Source of the DNA: a virus
IMG/VR virus record: IMGVR_UViG_3300032088_001784
Span: 1 to 36,326 of that record
Strand: one strand, 5' to 3'
DNA: 36,326 nucleotides
Shown piece by piece: positions 24,338-33,252 of the stretch (position 1 is the stretch's first letter; each line of letters opens with the position of its first letter). The notes under the pieces were generated by a model. It did no database searches and was not told the DNA's origin. It worked only from the letters and a program-made list of their open reading frames with translations. Both the position numbers and the translations under genes were made by a program.

Positions 24338-26437
24338 ATGGCAGAACAAATCAAATTTGGTGACAGACTATTTCTCAAAGGTGAGAAATTAGTATTAGAT
24401 AATGGTGCAAGTGCAGGTACAATCATGTCTGAGAACGGAACAGTTCAGATTGAAGGTGCCACAATAATTACAGGAGACTTAACAGTTCAAGGAACAACAA
24501 CTACTGTTAATTCTGCTACATTAACTATTGATGATAAGAACATTGAACTTGGTGCAATAGGTTCTCCCACAGATACTACAGCAGATGGCGGCGGTATTAC
24601 TCTTAAGGGTACTACTGATAAAACAATTTTATGGACTGACTCAACAGATAGTTGGGACTTTAATCAAAAAGTTAAATCTACAAATGGTTTTGAAGGTGCT
24701 TTAACTGGCAACGTAACTGGCAACACTACTGGAATGCATTTCGGTGGATTAGATACACTAGGTGCAGATATTATTGCTACTGGACTATCTGATTTTACAG
24801 ATGTTCGAATCTGGCTTGGTACAATGAATGATACCATTATCGGCAACTTGACTCCAAATTCTGGCACATTTACTACTATAACTGGTGATGGAACAGCGAT
24901 TACTAATGTTCTTACAAATTATACAACTACTAATTTAACCGAAGGCACAAACAAATACTTTACTGATGAAAGAGTTGATGACCGAATTGATTCGTTGTTT
25001 ACAAACGCATACGGAATAACGGGAACTTATAATGATGCAGGAAATGAATTCACTCTAGCATTTGACCCAATCAATGCAGGCTCAGCCATTGCAGTATTAG
25101 ATACAACAGATACAACTCAAGCAAAATTTAGAACTATCCGCGAAGGTAAAATAGCATCAGGTGGACATGGAGACCTAACAGTTGCTTTATCTGGAGACGA
25201 AATTGTAATCGATACAAGTTCTCCTATAAATGAATTGACATATCATACCTTTACAGGAAACGGTTCAACTAGTACGTATACATTACCATATACAATAGGA
25301 CAAAATTATCAAATACTAGTTTATATTGATGGAGTCGTTAAACATCCAACAACAGATTATTTAATGTCTTCAACAACCCTATCATTAACATCACCGTTGG
25401 GTAATGGTGCTGTAATGAGTGTTTTAAAATTAGGTACAACATTTACAGCAACATCATTAACCGATGCAAATACATTGGGTGGAAATCTTCCAGCACATTT
25501 CTTAGCATGGGCAAACTTTACAGGAAAGCCAACTACAATTGCAGGTTATGGTATCACCGATGCAATGACTTCATCAGCAGTTACAACAGCAATTTCGAAT
25601 GCAGTTGCAACTAAAGACAATACTGACGAAATTACAGAAGGCTCAACAAATTTATATTATACAGATGCTCGTTCAAGAGCGGCAATATCTGTAGCAGGCG
25701 ACTTAACTTATAATTCATCTACTGGTGTTATATCAACCCAAGGACTTGCTTCTTCTACTACAGATGATTTAGCAGAAGGTTCAACAAATTTATATTACAC
25801 AGATGCAAGAGCAGATGTAAGGGCACAATTGAAAATTGATGCTTTAGTAGATTCTGCACCTGGTTCATTAGATACATTAAATGAATTAGCCGCGGCATTA
25901 GGAGATGATGCCAACTTTAGTACAACAATAACAAATCAAATAGCGGCAATGAATCCTACGGGAACTATAATTCCATCACTAGATAATACATATGATTTAG
26001 GAAGTACTACTAAAAAATATGCAAACATATATGGACATTCAGTTCATGCACATTATGCCGACTTAGCAGAACGATATGCAACTGATGTTCCTTATTTAAA
26101 AGGAACAGTTGTAGTATTTGGTGGCGAGGCAGAGATAACAACAACGACAGAAGCAAGAGATGTTTCAGTTGCAGGAGTTATATCTACAAATCCAGCGATT
26201 AAACTAAATGCTGATGCTGGTAATTCACAAACACACCCTTACGTTGCACTAAGAGGAAGAGTTCCATGTAATTTTATTGGACCAGTATCTAAAGGTGACC
26301 TAATCGTAACAGCAGACAATGAGCCGGGCTTTGCTCAAAGTGTAGGCAAAGAGAACGCAGGTCGTTCAGTGTTTGCCAAATCAATAGAAACAGACTTAAC
26401 AGAAGGTAAAAAACTGATTGAAGTAGTTATTTTATAA
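24338..26437 (+). CDS. Tail fibre-like structural protein 1
   Basis: A 699-residue, Thr/Gly/Asn-rich, beta-repetitive protein. The N-terminal 160 residues contain short beta repeats ('GDLTVQGTTTTVNSATLTIDDKNIELG') common in fibres of marine T4-like phages. Modules 'EGTNKYFTDERVDDRIDSL', 'EGSTNLYYTDARSRAAIS' and 'EGSTNLYYTDARADVRAQ' recur in the middle. The last 130 residues ('YADLAERYATDVPYLKGTVVVFGGEAEIT...THPYVALRGRVPCNFIGPVSKGDLIV') form a compact domain shared with the next gene. No intramolecular chaperone is evident. It probably makes a trimeric host-binding fibre or decoration, made late in infection. Confidence 0.85.
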   Translation: MAEQIKFGDRLFLKGEKLVLDNGASAGTIMSENGTVQIEGATIITGDLTVQGTTTTVNSATLTIDDKNIELGAIGSPTDTTADGGGITLKGTTDKTILWTDSTDSWDFNQKVKSTNGFEGALTGNVTGNTTGMHFGGLDTLGADIIATGLSDFTDVRIWLGTMNDTIIGNLTPNSGTFTTITGDGTAITNVLTNYTTTNLTEGTNKYFTDERVDDRIDSLFTNAYGITGTYNDAGNEFTLAFDPINAGSAIAVLDTTDTTQAKFRTIREGKIASGGHGDLTVALSGDEIVIDTSSPINELTYHTFTGNGSTSTYTLPYTIGQNYQILVYIDGVVKHPTTDYLMSSTTLSLTSPLGNGAVMSVLKLGTTFTATSLTDANTLGGNLPAHFLAWANFTGKPTTIAGYGITDAMTSSAVTTAISNAVATKDNTDEITEGSTNLYYTDARSRAAISVAGDLTYNSSTGVISTQGLASSTTDDLAEGSTNLYYTDARADVRAQLKIDALVDSAPGSLDTLNELAAALGDDANFSTTITNQIAAMNPTGTIIPSLDNTYDLGSTTKKYANIYGHSVHAHYADLAERYATDVPYLKGTVVVFGGEAEITTTTEARDVSVAGVISTNPAIKLNADAGNSQTHPYVALRGRVPCNFIGPVSKGDLIVTADNEPGFAQSVGKENAGRSVFAKSIETDLTEGKKLIEVVIL
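25775..25806 (+). repeat. 32-nt exact repeat shared by the two fibre genes
   Basis: A 32-nt stretch coding for 'EGSTNLYYTDA' recurs identically at 27898-27929 in the second fibre gene, in the same frame. A diverged copy is at about 25636-25667. Such identity could allow recombination between the fibres. Confidence 0.85.
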
Positions 26438-26490
26438 TTAACTCAGTTCTTAATAAAATTAACTGTAAGTATTGCTTTTCGACACATTTA

Positions 26491-26499
26491 TATAAATAG
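26491..26499 (+). promoter_or_regulatory. Late promoter motif for tail fibre 2
   Basis: TATAAATAG, 241 nt before the start. The expected transcript begins at about 26503, right at a strong hairpin. Confidence 0.7.
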
Positions 26500-26503
26500 T
26501 ATT

Positions 26504-26665
26504 GTAACAGGAATCCTGTTACGACAGTGTGACAGGAAGATAAAGGGTCCTGTTGGCTGAATCCCAAGTAGATTTCTACTAGGCTAACCTTTAATATTAG
26601 CCGAAAGGGGGAGTGTGGTTGCTGAGTAACCTGTAACCGTTGTGAAGTTGATTTTTCTGGAATCG
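26504..26665 (+). ncRNA. Structured leader RNA of tail fibre 2
   Basis: The gap 26438-26739 has no gene. From the expected late transcription start it folds into GTAACAGG/CCTGTTAC (26504-26522), a second ACAGG/CCTGT stem (26532-26553), AGTAG/CTACT (about 26567-26580), GGCTAA/TTAGCC (26582-26587 with 26597-26602) and GGTTG/TAACC (about 26617-26631). The loop CCTTT at 26588-26592 can pair with AAAGG at 26604-26608, making an H-type pseudoknot. No riboswitch family was recognised. A clean AGGAG site lies further on before the ATG at 26740, outside these stems. Confidence 0.55.
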
Positions 26666-26739
26666 GAAAGAACAATAATACTCACTAACAGTCTTATAAT
26701 TTTACAATAGAACAAAATTAAACTCAGGAGAAAACGAAA

Positions 26740-29229
26740 ATGGCAGCATATGCAATTCAATTCCGACGTGGTACAACTACTGAACATAATTCATTCACTG
26801 GCTTAGCAGGTGAGGTAACAGTAGATACAACTAAAAATACAGTTGTCGTCCACAACGGTTCAACAGCGGGTGGATACGCCCTGGCACTAGAAGGTGCCGC
26901 AGTATCAACATCAACAGGTGCGTTCTCAAGTAACGTAACAGTTGGTGGAACATTAGCAGTAACATCTACAACAACTATGGGTGGAAACCTAACAATGACG
27001 GGTCATATTTTGCCAAGTGCAAATATTACTTATGATTTAGGTTCAGCAACAAAGATGTGGAAAGATGTTTACATTGGTCCTGGTTCATTATACATTAACG
27101 GTAAGAAAGTTATTGAAGATGACTCTGGCTCAATCAATATTACAACAGATAACAACGAAGACCTTAAATTAACTACTGCTGGTACTGGTACGTTAAAATT
27201 CATTTCAGGTAATGGTATTAACTTTACTGGTGAATTAGGCGCAGTATCTGGTGATTTACAAATCGGTGACCACATCGATATGAATTCATCATTAATTAAA
27301 GAACTAGCAACTCCGGTTTCTAGTACTGATGCGGCAAACAAAGCATACGTAGATACTACGTCAGGCACGGCTGTAACTGGTGGCTCAAACGCAGGTTCTT
27401 TTACAACAGTAACTACTTCAGGTAACGCTACTATTGGTGGTAACTTAACAGTTAATGGTACAACTACATCAATTAACACAAACGTACTAGATATTGGTGA
27501 CAATATTATTGAACTTAACTCTGACGAAACTGGCGCTCCTTCACAGAATGCTGGTATTGACGTTCAGCGTGGTACTTCTTTAAGTAAGCAATTACTATGG
27601 GACGAATCAGTTGATAAATGGACAGTTGGTGCAGAAACATTTATAGCGGCAACATTCGAAGGTGACTTAACTGGTGATGTAACTGGTGGTGTAACTGGTG
27701 ATGTAGTTGGTAATGTAACAGGTAACGTAACAGGTAACACTTCAGGTTCTGCTGGTACTGTAACAAGCATCGCGGACCATCTTAAAGATGAAGACAACAT
27801 GGCTTCAGACAGTGCAACACACGTTCCTACACAGCAATCAGTTAAGGCTTATGTAGATTCATCAGTAGCAGGTAAAGACAACTCTGACGAAATTACTGAA
27901 GGTTCAACAAATTTATATTACACAGATGCTAGAAGCCGTGCGGCAATTAGTGTTTCTGGTGATATTTCTTATAACTCATCAACTGGTGTTATTTCAACAA
28001 CAGGTCTAGCAAGTTCAGATACTGGTGATTTAGCAGAAGGTTCAAACCTATACTTTACTAATGAAAGAGTAGATGATAGAGTTGGCACATTAATCGTCGG
28101 CGGTACAAATGTTACTGCAACTTATGACGATGCGGCTGGTACACTAACGCTTGTTTCAGCGGATACTACGTATTCTATACAAGACGGCGAGTTATCAAAA
28201 AACAACTTTACTGATGCAGACCATTCTAAACTAGATGCCATTGAAGCGGCGGCTACAGCAGACCAAACTGATGCAGAAATCAGAGCGGCAGTTGAAGCGG
28301 CAACAGACTCAAATGTATTCACTGATGCAGACCATAGCAAATTAGACGCTATTGAGGCTACAGCAGATGTTACAGATGCTACTAACGTAGCGGCGGCTGG
28401 TGCAGTTATGGAATCTGATGCAACAACGGCAGCAATGTCATTTGTTGTAGATGAAGATAACATGGCTTCAGATAGTGCTACTAAAGTTCCAACTCAACAA
28501 TCAGTTAAGGCTTACACAGACGCACGTGAAACTGCAATTACAACTGCATATCAATCATATGCAGATACGGCAGAAGCAGATGCGAAAACTTATGCAGATA
28601 CAGAAATTGCGGCATTAGTTGACAGTTCTCCAGCGGCTATGAATACGTTGAATGAACTAGCGGCAGCATTAGGTGATGACGCATCATTTAGTACTACGGT
28701 TACTAACTCTATTGCTACTAAACTAGCACTAGCAGGTGGTACTATGTCAGGTGACATCGCAATGGGTGGTAATGATATCACTGGTGGCGGTGACGCAACA
28801 TTTACTAACTTCAACGGTACGGCGACATATGCAAAATATGCCGACCTTGCTGAAAGATATGCGGCTGACGCAACATATGAAGAAGGTACAGTTGTATCAT
28901 TTGGCGGTGAAGCAGAAGTTACTTCAGCACAAGGTTATGGTTCAACTAAGATTGCAGGTGTAGTTTCTACTAAGCCAGCATTCGCAATGAACTCAGAAGC
29001 AGGTTCATCAGAAACTCATCCATATATTGCTCTACAAGGACGTGTTCCATGTAAAGTAACTGGTACAGTTTCTAAAGGTGACATTCTTGTAGCATCAGAA
29101 ATTTCAGGTGTTGCAACAGTATGGCTTGAAAATTCAGTAGACCCACGTATGACAGCATATGTTGGTATTGCTATTGAAGACAAGACTACTGATGGCGAAG
29201 GCTATGTTGAAGTTAAAGTAGGTAAGTAA
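26740..29229 (+). CDS. Tail fibre-like structural protein 2
   Basis: An 829-residue fibre. The N-terminus 'AYAIQFRRGTTTEHNSFTGLAGEVTVDTTKNTVVVHNGSTAGGYAL' is the common marine phage fibre module for virion attachment. Repeats follow: 'GNVTGNVTGN', 'EDNMASDSATHVPTQQSVKAY' twice, 'FTDADHSKLDAIEA' twice, and 'EGSTNLYYTDAR'. The C-terminal domain 'YADLAERYAADATYEEGTVVSFGGEAEVT...THPYIALQGRVPCKVTGTVSKGDILV' is paralogous to that of fibre 1. The gene is likely a duplication product of its neighbour with a different N-terminus. An AGGAG site precedes the start; a bidirectional terminator follows. Confidence 0.87.
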   Translation: MAAYAIQFRRGTTTEHNSFTGLAGEVTVDTTKNTVVVHNGSTAGGYALALEGAAVSTSTGAFSSNVTVGGTLAVTSTTTMGGNLTMTGHILPSANITYDLGSATKMWKDVYIGPGSLYINGKKVIEDDSGSINITTDNNEDLKLTTAGTGTLKFISGNGINFTGELGAVSGDLQIGDHIDMNSSLIKELATPVSSTDAANKAYVDTTSGTAVTGGSNAGSFTTVTTSGNATIGGNLTVNGTTTSINTNVLDIGDNIIELNSDETGAPSQNAGIDVQRGTSLSKQLLWDESVDKWTVGAETFIAATFEGDLTGDVTGGVTGDVVGNVTGNVTGNTSGSAGTVTSIADHLKDEDNMASDSATHVPTQQSVKAYVDSSVAGKDNSDEITEGSTNLYYTDARSRAAISVSGDISYNSSTGVISTTGLASSDTGDLAEGSNLYFTNERVDDRVGTLIVGGTNVTATYDDAAGTLTLVSADTTYSIQDGELSKNNFTDADHSKLDAIEAAATADQTDAEIRAAVEAATDSNVFTDADHSKLDAIEATADVTDATNVAAAGAVMESDATTAAMSFVVDEDNMASDSATKVPTQQSVKAYTDARETAITTAYQSYADTAEADAKTYADTEIAALVDSSPAAMNTLNELAAALGDDASFSTTVTNSIATKLALAGGTMSGDIAMGGNDITGGGDATFTNFNGTATYAKYADLAERYAADATYEEGTVVSFGGEAEVTSAQGYGSTKIAGVVSTKPAFAMNSEAGSSETHPYIALQGRVPCKVTGTVSKGDILVASEISGVATVWLENSVDPRMTAYVGIAIEDKTTDGEGYVEVKVGK

Positions 29230-29261
29230 TTTACTGACTTTGTACTAAGATTTAAAATGAA

Positions 29262-29290
29262 AAAGGGAACCTTTAGGGTTCCCTTTTTTT
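29262..29290 (+). terminator. Bidirectional intrinsic terminator
   Basis: GGGAACC (29265-29271) with GGTTCCC (29277-29283), flanked by an A-run and a T-run, so it can end both the fibre transcript and the leftward small RNA. Confidence 0.9.
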
Positions 29291-29510
29291 ATATAAAGTA
29301 AAATAGGTAGGACTTGGTTACACCTACAAGTACGGACCGAAATACCATTTCTAAACCGTACAACCTATCCCCGAAAGTGACTTCGATGTGACACCTTCCG
29401 TTCTCCGGATAATGCCTGGGTACCACCCCTGGACAGTCAAGTTCGACTCTTTTGGTAGGAGCCTCTTCCTTGCACTATTAACAAAAGTTAATTAGACTTT
29501 TGCTACTTAT
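29291..29510 (-). ncRNA. Candidate structured small RNA of about 220-245 nt
   Basis: A gap without ORFs lies between the bidirectional terminator and a strong minus-strand promoter, so a leftward transcript is expected. Stems are CAAAAGT/ACTTTTG near the 5' end (29482-29488 with 29496-29502), GGGT/ACCC with a 3-nt loop (about 29418-29428), and a 3' three-way junction: ATAGGT/ACCTAT (29303-29308 with 29363-29368) enclosing GTACGG/CCGTAC (29330-29335 with 29356-29361, with inner GAAAT/ATTTC) and ACTTG/CAAGT (29312-29316 with 29327-29331). No known family was recognised; it does not fit tRNA, tmRNA, 6S or RNase P by eye. Confidence 0.6.
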
Positions 29511-29516
29511 AATACT

Positions 29517-29545
29517 AATATAGCACAAGTGATTCGTCTTGTCAA
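29517..29545 (-). promoter_or_regulatory. Sigma70-like promoter for the small RNA at 29.3-29.5 kb
   Basis: On the minus strand TTGACA (29545-29540) and TATATT (29522-29517), spacer 17 bp. No ORF lies between it and the terminator. Confidence 0.75.
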
Positions 29546-29568
29546 CCACTTTTTTTAATTATTTTTAA

Positions 29569-30270
29569 TTATTTGAAGATTTTTTTGATAGTTGTACAGA
29601 AGTTGTTGGAACCCTTGGGGTCCACGGGCAATGAGTTCTCGTTAATCCACTCAGGAAACTTTTCAAACAGTGTTTTCCACTGAATCATCTCATTATATAA
29701 GTCTACTATCTTCTTTAGATGTTCACTAGTATTAGGATAATTGTGTTCTCTTTTTAGTTTGTTAACTCTCAGTTTACATTCACTTAAGTCTGATAAATCT
29801 CGGTCAACGGCTTCAATTATCTTTTCAAAAGATTTGATATCTCTGAATTTGTTAATTAGGAACTGGTGATGTTTGTTCTTTGGTTTACCATCATATAGAA
29901 ACATAATCTCTTGTAAATCGTAATACAACGCTTTTACGGGATTGATACTTTCTCTGTACCTTTTCATTATTTCTTCGATAGCAAATGCTGAACTTTCAGT
30001 AGATAAGTTTTCAAGTACACTTATAGCCAGTATGTTAATACGTTGGCTACTTGCTGATAATGCCTTCTTTGATTCTTCTTTAACTTTCGCAATAACAATG
30101 TCAACAAGACGAGCCTCTGTATTATCTAAATCTCTTTTTAGATACTCTACATGGCCAGGGCTTGAATGAACGATTGTTCTTCTTAGGCTATCCGTAACTC
30201 TTTCACCTTTAAGAACTTGTTTACAGTCACGGATGAATCGTTGTCTTTCTAAATTTATAATATGATTCAC
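29569..30270 (-). CDS. Unknown helical protein, last gene of the gp14 unit
   Basis: A 233-residue protein that I do not recognise. It is predominantly helical and charged, without signal peptide, membrane segments or Cys clusters. 'RRTIVHSSPGHVEYLKRDLDNTEARLVDIVIAKV' and the pair 'DLSECKLRVNKLKREH' and 'HLKKIVDLYNEMIQWKTLFEKFPEWI' look like packed helices. The start is GTG at 30270 with a strong GAGGAGA site 7 nt before it; no ATG fits as well. It follows the NUDIX gene after 56 nt. A CTAAATATT element on the minus strand near 30305-30313 could be a weak late promoter. Confidence 0.7.
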   Translation of the reverse strand: MNHIINLERQRFIRDCKQVLKGERVTDSLRRTIVHSSPGHVEYLKRDLDNTEARLVDIVIAKVKEESKKALSASSQRINILAISVLENLSTESSAFAIEEIMKRYRESINPVKALYYDLQEIMFLYDGKPKNKHHQFLINKFRDIKSFEKIIEAVDRDLSDLSECKLRVNKLKREHNYPNTSEHLKKIVDLYNEMIQWKTLFEKFPEWINENSLPVDPKGSNNFCTTIKKIFK

Positions 30271-30326
30271 TATGTCTCCTCAAAACTTCTCATCTTACAG
30301 TAATATTTAGGAGTAAAAGGAGTGGC

Positions 30327-30764
30327 TCAAAGTGACGATATAATGTCTTTAATGATTTTTAATTTTTTCTTTCGAAATAGTGTACGTCTTGTGCCGGGAT
30401 GTAGTGGCTTTGGTATATAGTTTGTTTCTACCCATGCATAACCACCTGATTCGTGATTCATTTTTGGTATGAATTCTTTGTTGACTAATATAACAAAAGA
30501 GTAGTAACTGAATTCTCCAGTTCTTGCATGATATTGGTCTAATGGATATATTTTGATAACATCGTCTTCAACACTTAATGATATTTCTTCAGTCAGTTCA
30601 CGTAAAAGTGCTTGTGCGATATTTTCATCTTCTTCAACTTTACCACCAAAGAATCCCCAATTTCTTGGAAATGAACCATCAATTGTTCTTTGTTGAAGAA
30701 GTATTCTATGTGTGTCTTTTGCGACTATACAACCACCTGCCGCTCTAATTCTTGATTCTTTCAT
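30327..30764 (-). CDS. NUDIX hydrolase
   Basis: A 145-residue NUDIX protein. The box at residues 41-63 reads G-x5-E-x7-RE-L-T-EE-I-S-L ('GKVEEDENIAQALLRELTEE'), with the usual Gly near the end replaced by Ser62; the metal-binding Glu residues are present. 'AAGGCIVAKDTHRILLQQR' and 'WGFFGGKVE' are canonical strands. It should hydrolyse a nucleoside diphosphate derivative such as an oxidised or noncanonical NTP, ADP-ribose or a dinucleotide. The substrate cannot be told from the sequence. Its ATG overlaps the gp15 stop by one base (TAATG), so it is translated with tail genes. Confidence 0.93.
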   Translation of the reverse strand: MKESRIRAAGGCIVAKDTHRILLQQRTIDGSFPRNWGFFGGKVEEDENIAQALLRELTEEISLSVEDDVIKIYPLDQYHARTGEFSYYSFVILVNKEFIPKMNHESGGYAWVETNYIPKPLHPGTRRTLFRKKKLKIIKDIISSL

Positions 30765-32143
30765 TATGGGGTCACTACTAGTTCCATTCTCCAGTATCCA
30801 CCATCATATATTCCTTGATAAGTGTCCGTCCATTCTCCCTTTTCAAACTTGAATTGTTGAGAAGAAAAAGTATTTGTTACATACTCACGTGTTGCGTTAG
30901 CACTTGCATCAAAACTTTTTACCCATGCTGTTCCATTGTATTCTAAGATGTCACCAGTCGCAATTTCAATTCCCCAAACACTAGTGGCTTTAGCAGAATC
31001 TAAAGTTAGGTATCTTTGTCCTGATGCTACTGCGGGAATACCATTAAATCCTGGTTTTGCTGTAGAGGCATTAATAATTCTATCTACAGAAGTTACTGTG
31101 TTTGTTGGTAGAGTAGCAGGGTCTATTGTAAACTGTAATGCATTATCTACACCAGTAACAGTTGATAATGTACCGATAACATCGGCATTAAGGTCTTCTA
31201 CTTCTCCATGATATTTTAATCGAAGCCTTGATACTCCGCTATCTAATGTACCATATTCTTTTAATACTTTTGACCAAGGAATATTATCATTATAGTTTCC
31301 ATTTGCATATGGACTACACCATACATCACTACCATTTTCATAAACTCGTAAAGCATAGTTTCCTGGAGTTACAATGACACTTGATTGTGCCTGTAAGTCT
31401 GCGAAGAATTCAAATGCATCTGGGTCGTAATCAATTGTATCTAAATCTGAATACGTGTAAATGTTATTAATAACATTTCTAATTACGTTTTGTCTTGTTA
31501 CCTGTGCTGGTGGATTAATCCAAATAGGAATTTGAAATATCATTGTTGCGATATCAATTTGGTCTTCAACACCTGCTGGTATTCCTCTGCTTGTCCACTG
31601 TAAGTCAGTCATTTCTACTACTGTAATAGTAGTCCAGTCTACAGGATTATCGTTGTGTTGTATTTCTAATGCTGGATTGAATAATACTAGCATTTGCTCA
31701 AGCAATTGAAGTTTTTGGTCTGTATTAGAAGTCCAAACATCAACTTGCATGTTCAATAAGTAAGGAACTGGCATTAATCGTTTTACACTATATTTGTTAC
31801 CTGGTTCACTAGTATACGCATTTGTAGTAGAATCAAATTTTCTTTCATTGACACTTACCGCATCATTAAAAAATGGTTCTTGTAATCTTTGTCTATCTGG
31901 TTGTAAACTTTGAACATGAGCCGCAATAAATGGCGCAGAGTTAACTACATTCTCAGAGTTTCCTTTGAGAATAGTTGCCGCCATACGAGATACATCTCCA
32001 TATCTTGCTGGAACTCTGATGTAATAGTCAGTTGTCCCATCATCCATTTTGCTTCCAGTTTTAACTGTGAATCCACTAAACATTCTAATAAATTGTAGAA
32101 TGTATCTTCGAATCTGATTGTCATAGAAATGTTGTTGTGCCAT
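30764..32143 (-). CDS. 15: Tail terminator/sheath stabiliser gp15-like, with C-terminal extension
   Basis: A 459-residue protein. The first 240 residues carry the gp15 pattern: 'FYDNQIRRYILQFIRMFSGF', 'VPARYGDVSRMAATIL', 'RLMPVPYLLNMQVDVWTSNTDQKLQLLEQMLVLFNP' and 'IFQIPIWINPPAQV'. gp15 caps the finished tail and stabilises the sheath for joining to the neck. T4 gp15 has 272 residues; here a C-terminal half of about 200 residues is added, including a beta-rich section ('TKPGFNGIPAVASGQRYLTLDSAKATSVWGIEI', 'LEYNGTAWVKSFDA'). The gene starts 2 nt after the gp14 stop. Confidence 0.82.
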   Translation of the reverse strand: MAQQHFYDNQIRRYILQFIRMFSGFTVKTGSKMDDGTTDYYIRVPARYGDVSRMAATILKGNSENVVNSAPFIAAHVQSLQPDRQRLQEPFFNDAVSVNERKFDSTTNAYTSEPGNKYSVKRLMPVPYLLNMQVDVWTSNTDQKLQLLEQMLVLFNPALEIQHNDNPVDWTTITVVEMTDLQWTSRGIPAGVEDQIDIATMIFQIPIWINPPAQVTRQNVIRNVINNIYTYSDLDTIDYDPDAFEFFADLQAQSSVIVTPGNYALRVYENGSDVWCSPYANGNYNDNIPWSKVLKEYGTLDSGVSRLRLKYHGEVEDLNADVIGTLSTVTGVDNALQFTIDPATLPTNTVTSVDRIINASTAKPGFNGIPAVASGQRYLTLDSAKATSVWGIEIATGDILEYNGTAWVKSFDASANATREYVTNTFSSQQFKFEKGEWTDTYQGIYDGGYWRMELVVTP

Positions 32144-32144
32144 A

Positions 32145-33152
32145 TTAGTCTACCTTTGGTCTCACTGCTTTTGACAGATTGACTTTTGATGTAATAGTAG
32201 TACCATCATCTAGTTTTACTGTTCCTGCATTATTAATAAATTGATGATGTAATGCGTGTCCAACTTCCCATGCTCCATCATCGTCATTGATTCTGTACCA
32301 CTTATTATCTCTATATTGAAATAACCTTGATGGTTTGTAATCTGTTCTTAAGAAATATGAATCACTAGACGGAGAATCTGGAAATTTCTTTCCAGAGGCG
32401 ACTGTTGCGTAGTCTACATCATCTGGATGATTGGCTTGAGTTGCATACTGTAAGTTATTTGTTCTATAATCCCAGTATTTTCCAGGAACATTGTCTTTTG
32501 CTTCTTGTACGACAGCATCAGTGATTTGTAATTCTTTATTATAAGTTGACAAAATATTCTTCAAGTCTGCGGCATCTTCACCAGTACCAAGAATATCTTT
32601 GTACTCTTGTGTATCTTGTAATTGTTTACAACGAACTCGCCAAACATGTGGCCACCAACCAGCGTCAAATCCTTCAGCACTCTTTGTTGCTTCTTGTACT
32701 ACCCAATATTGATTAACAGCATCAGGTTCAACACCATCGTTGCCTTCTAACATCATGTCTTCACGCATATGAGGAAGTTCGATTACATCACCAGTCATTA
32801 GTTTACGACCTAGTAAATTGACCATTTCGTTTAAATGGAGAGTAAACACTTGTTGGTCATTGCCTAGAAACATTCCGAATTGTGATAATTCGAAATCTTG
32901 GTCAGATACAGTATATACGCCTCGTAAGTCGTATAAATCTTTATCATACTTTCTATCTCTGTTCTCTAAAAAGAGTAAATCTTGTATTGCAGGCGATGCC
33001 GGGTCATAGTCCGCGGCAGTTTTATCTTGTGAGCCAATATACTTATGGACCAAAAGAGATGTCCCGCCATGGTCAAAGTGTGCTTTCACTTGTTTGTCGA
33101 TAAATTTATAATCGTTACCCTTTTTCGAATTCCATAGGCTAAGTCTTGCCAT
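32145..33152 (-). CDS. 14: Neck protein gp14-like
   Basis: A 335-residue protein beginning the leftward unit gp14-gp15-NUDIX-unknown. 'LSQFGMFLGNDQQVFTLHLNEMVNLLGRKLMTGDVIELPHMRED' and 'QYWVVQEATKSAEGFDAGWWPHVWRVRCKQLQDTQEYK' follow the gp14 pattern (a FGL-type segment, then 'P..GDLIYFP', then the 'W.I.C..L.DS.E' end of the core). The C-terminal 130 residues are extra relative to T4 gp14 (256 aa). With gp13 it makes the neck that seals the filled head. A late motif lies 33 nt upstream. gp13 is found 2 kb away on the other strand, unlike the 13-14-15 order in T4. Confidence 0.72.
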   Translation of the reverse strand: MARLSLWNSKKGNDYKFIDKQVKAHFDHGGTSLLVHKYIGSQDKTAADYDPASPAIQDLLFLENRDRKYDKDLYDLRGVYTVSDQDFELSQFGMFLGNDQQVFTLHLNEMVNLLGRKLMTGDVIELPHMREDMMLEGNDGVEPDAVNQYWVVQEATKSAEGFDAGWWPHVWRVRCKQLQDTQEYKDILGTGEDAADLKNILSTYNKELQITDAVVQEAKDNVPGKYWDYRTNNLQYATQANHPDDVDYATVASGKKFPDSPSSDSYFLRTDYKPSRLFQYRDNKWYRINDDDGAWEVGHALHHQFINNAGTVKLDDGTTITSKVNLSKAVRPKVD

Positions 33153-33184
33153 AATAAATGTTCTCCATAATTTGACTTCTATGT

Positions 33185-33193
33185 GTATTTATC
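33185..33193 (-). promoter_or_regulatory. Late promoter motif for the gp14-gp15 unit
   Basis: GATAAATAC on the minus strand, 33 nt upstream of gp14, divergent from the plus-strand motif at 33222-33230. Confidence 0.75.
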
Positions 33194-33221
33194 ATATAAT
33201 AGTGTAATATAATTTTTAATT

Positions 33222-33230
33222 TATAAATAA
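33222..33230 (+). promoter_or_regulatory. Late promoter motif for the oxygenase gene
   Basis: TATAAATAA, 23 nt before the start at 33253. Confidence 0.65.
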
Positions 33231-33252
33231 CCTTTTAGGAAGGTATGAAATA

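Noticed and set aside
24338-29229. Possible CRISPR or tandem-repeat array in the fibre region
   Set aside because: The repeats are in-frame protein modules, irregularly spaced and diverged, with no spacer pattern.
29421-29475. tRNA-like T-loop (GTTCGACTC) followed by GGTAGGAG on the plus strand
   Set aside because: The T-stem pairs poorly, no matching acceptor 5' strand or anticodon arm is found, and the promoter points the other way.
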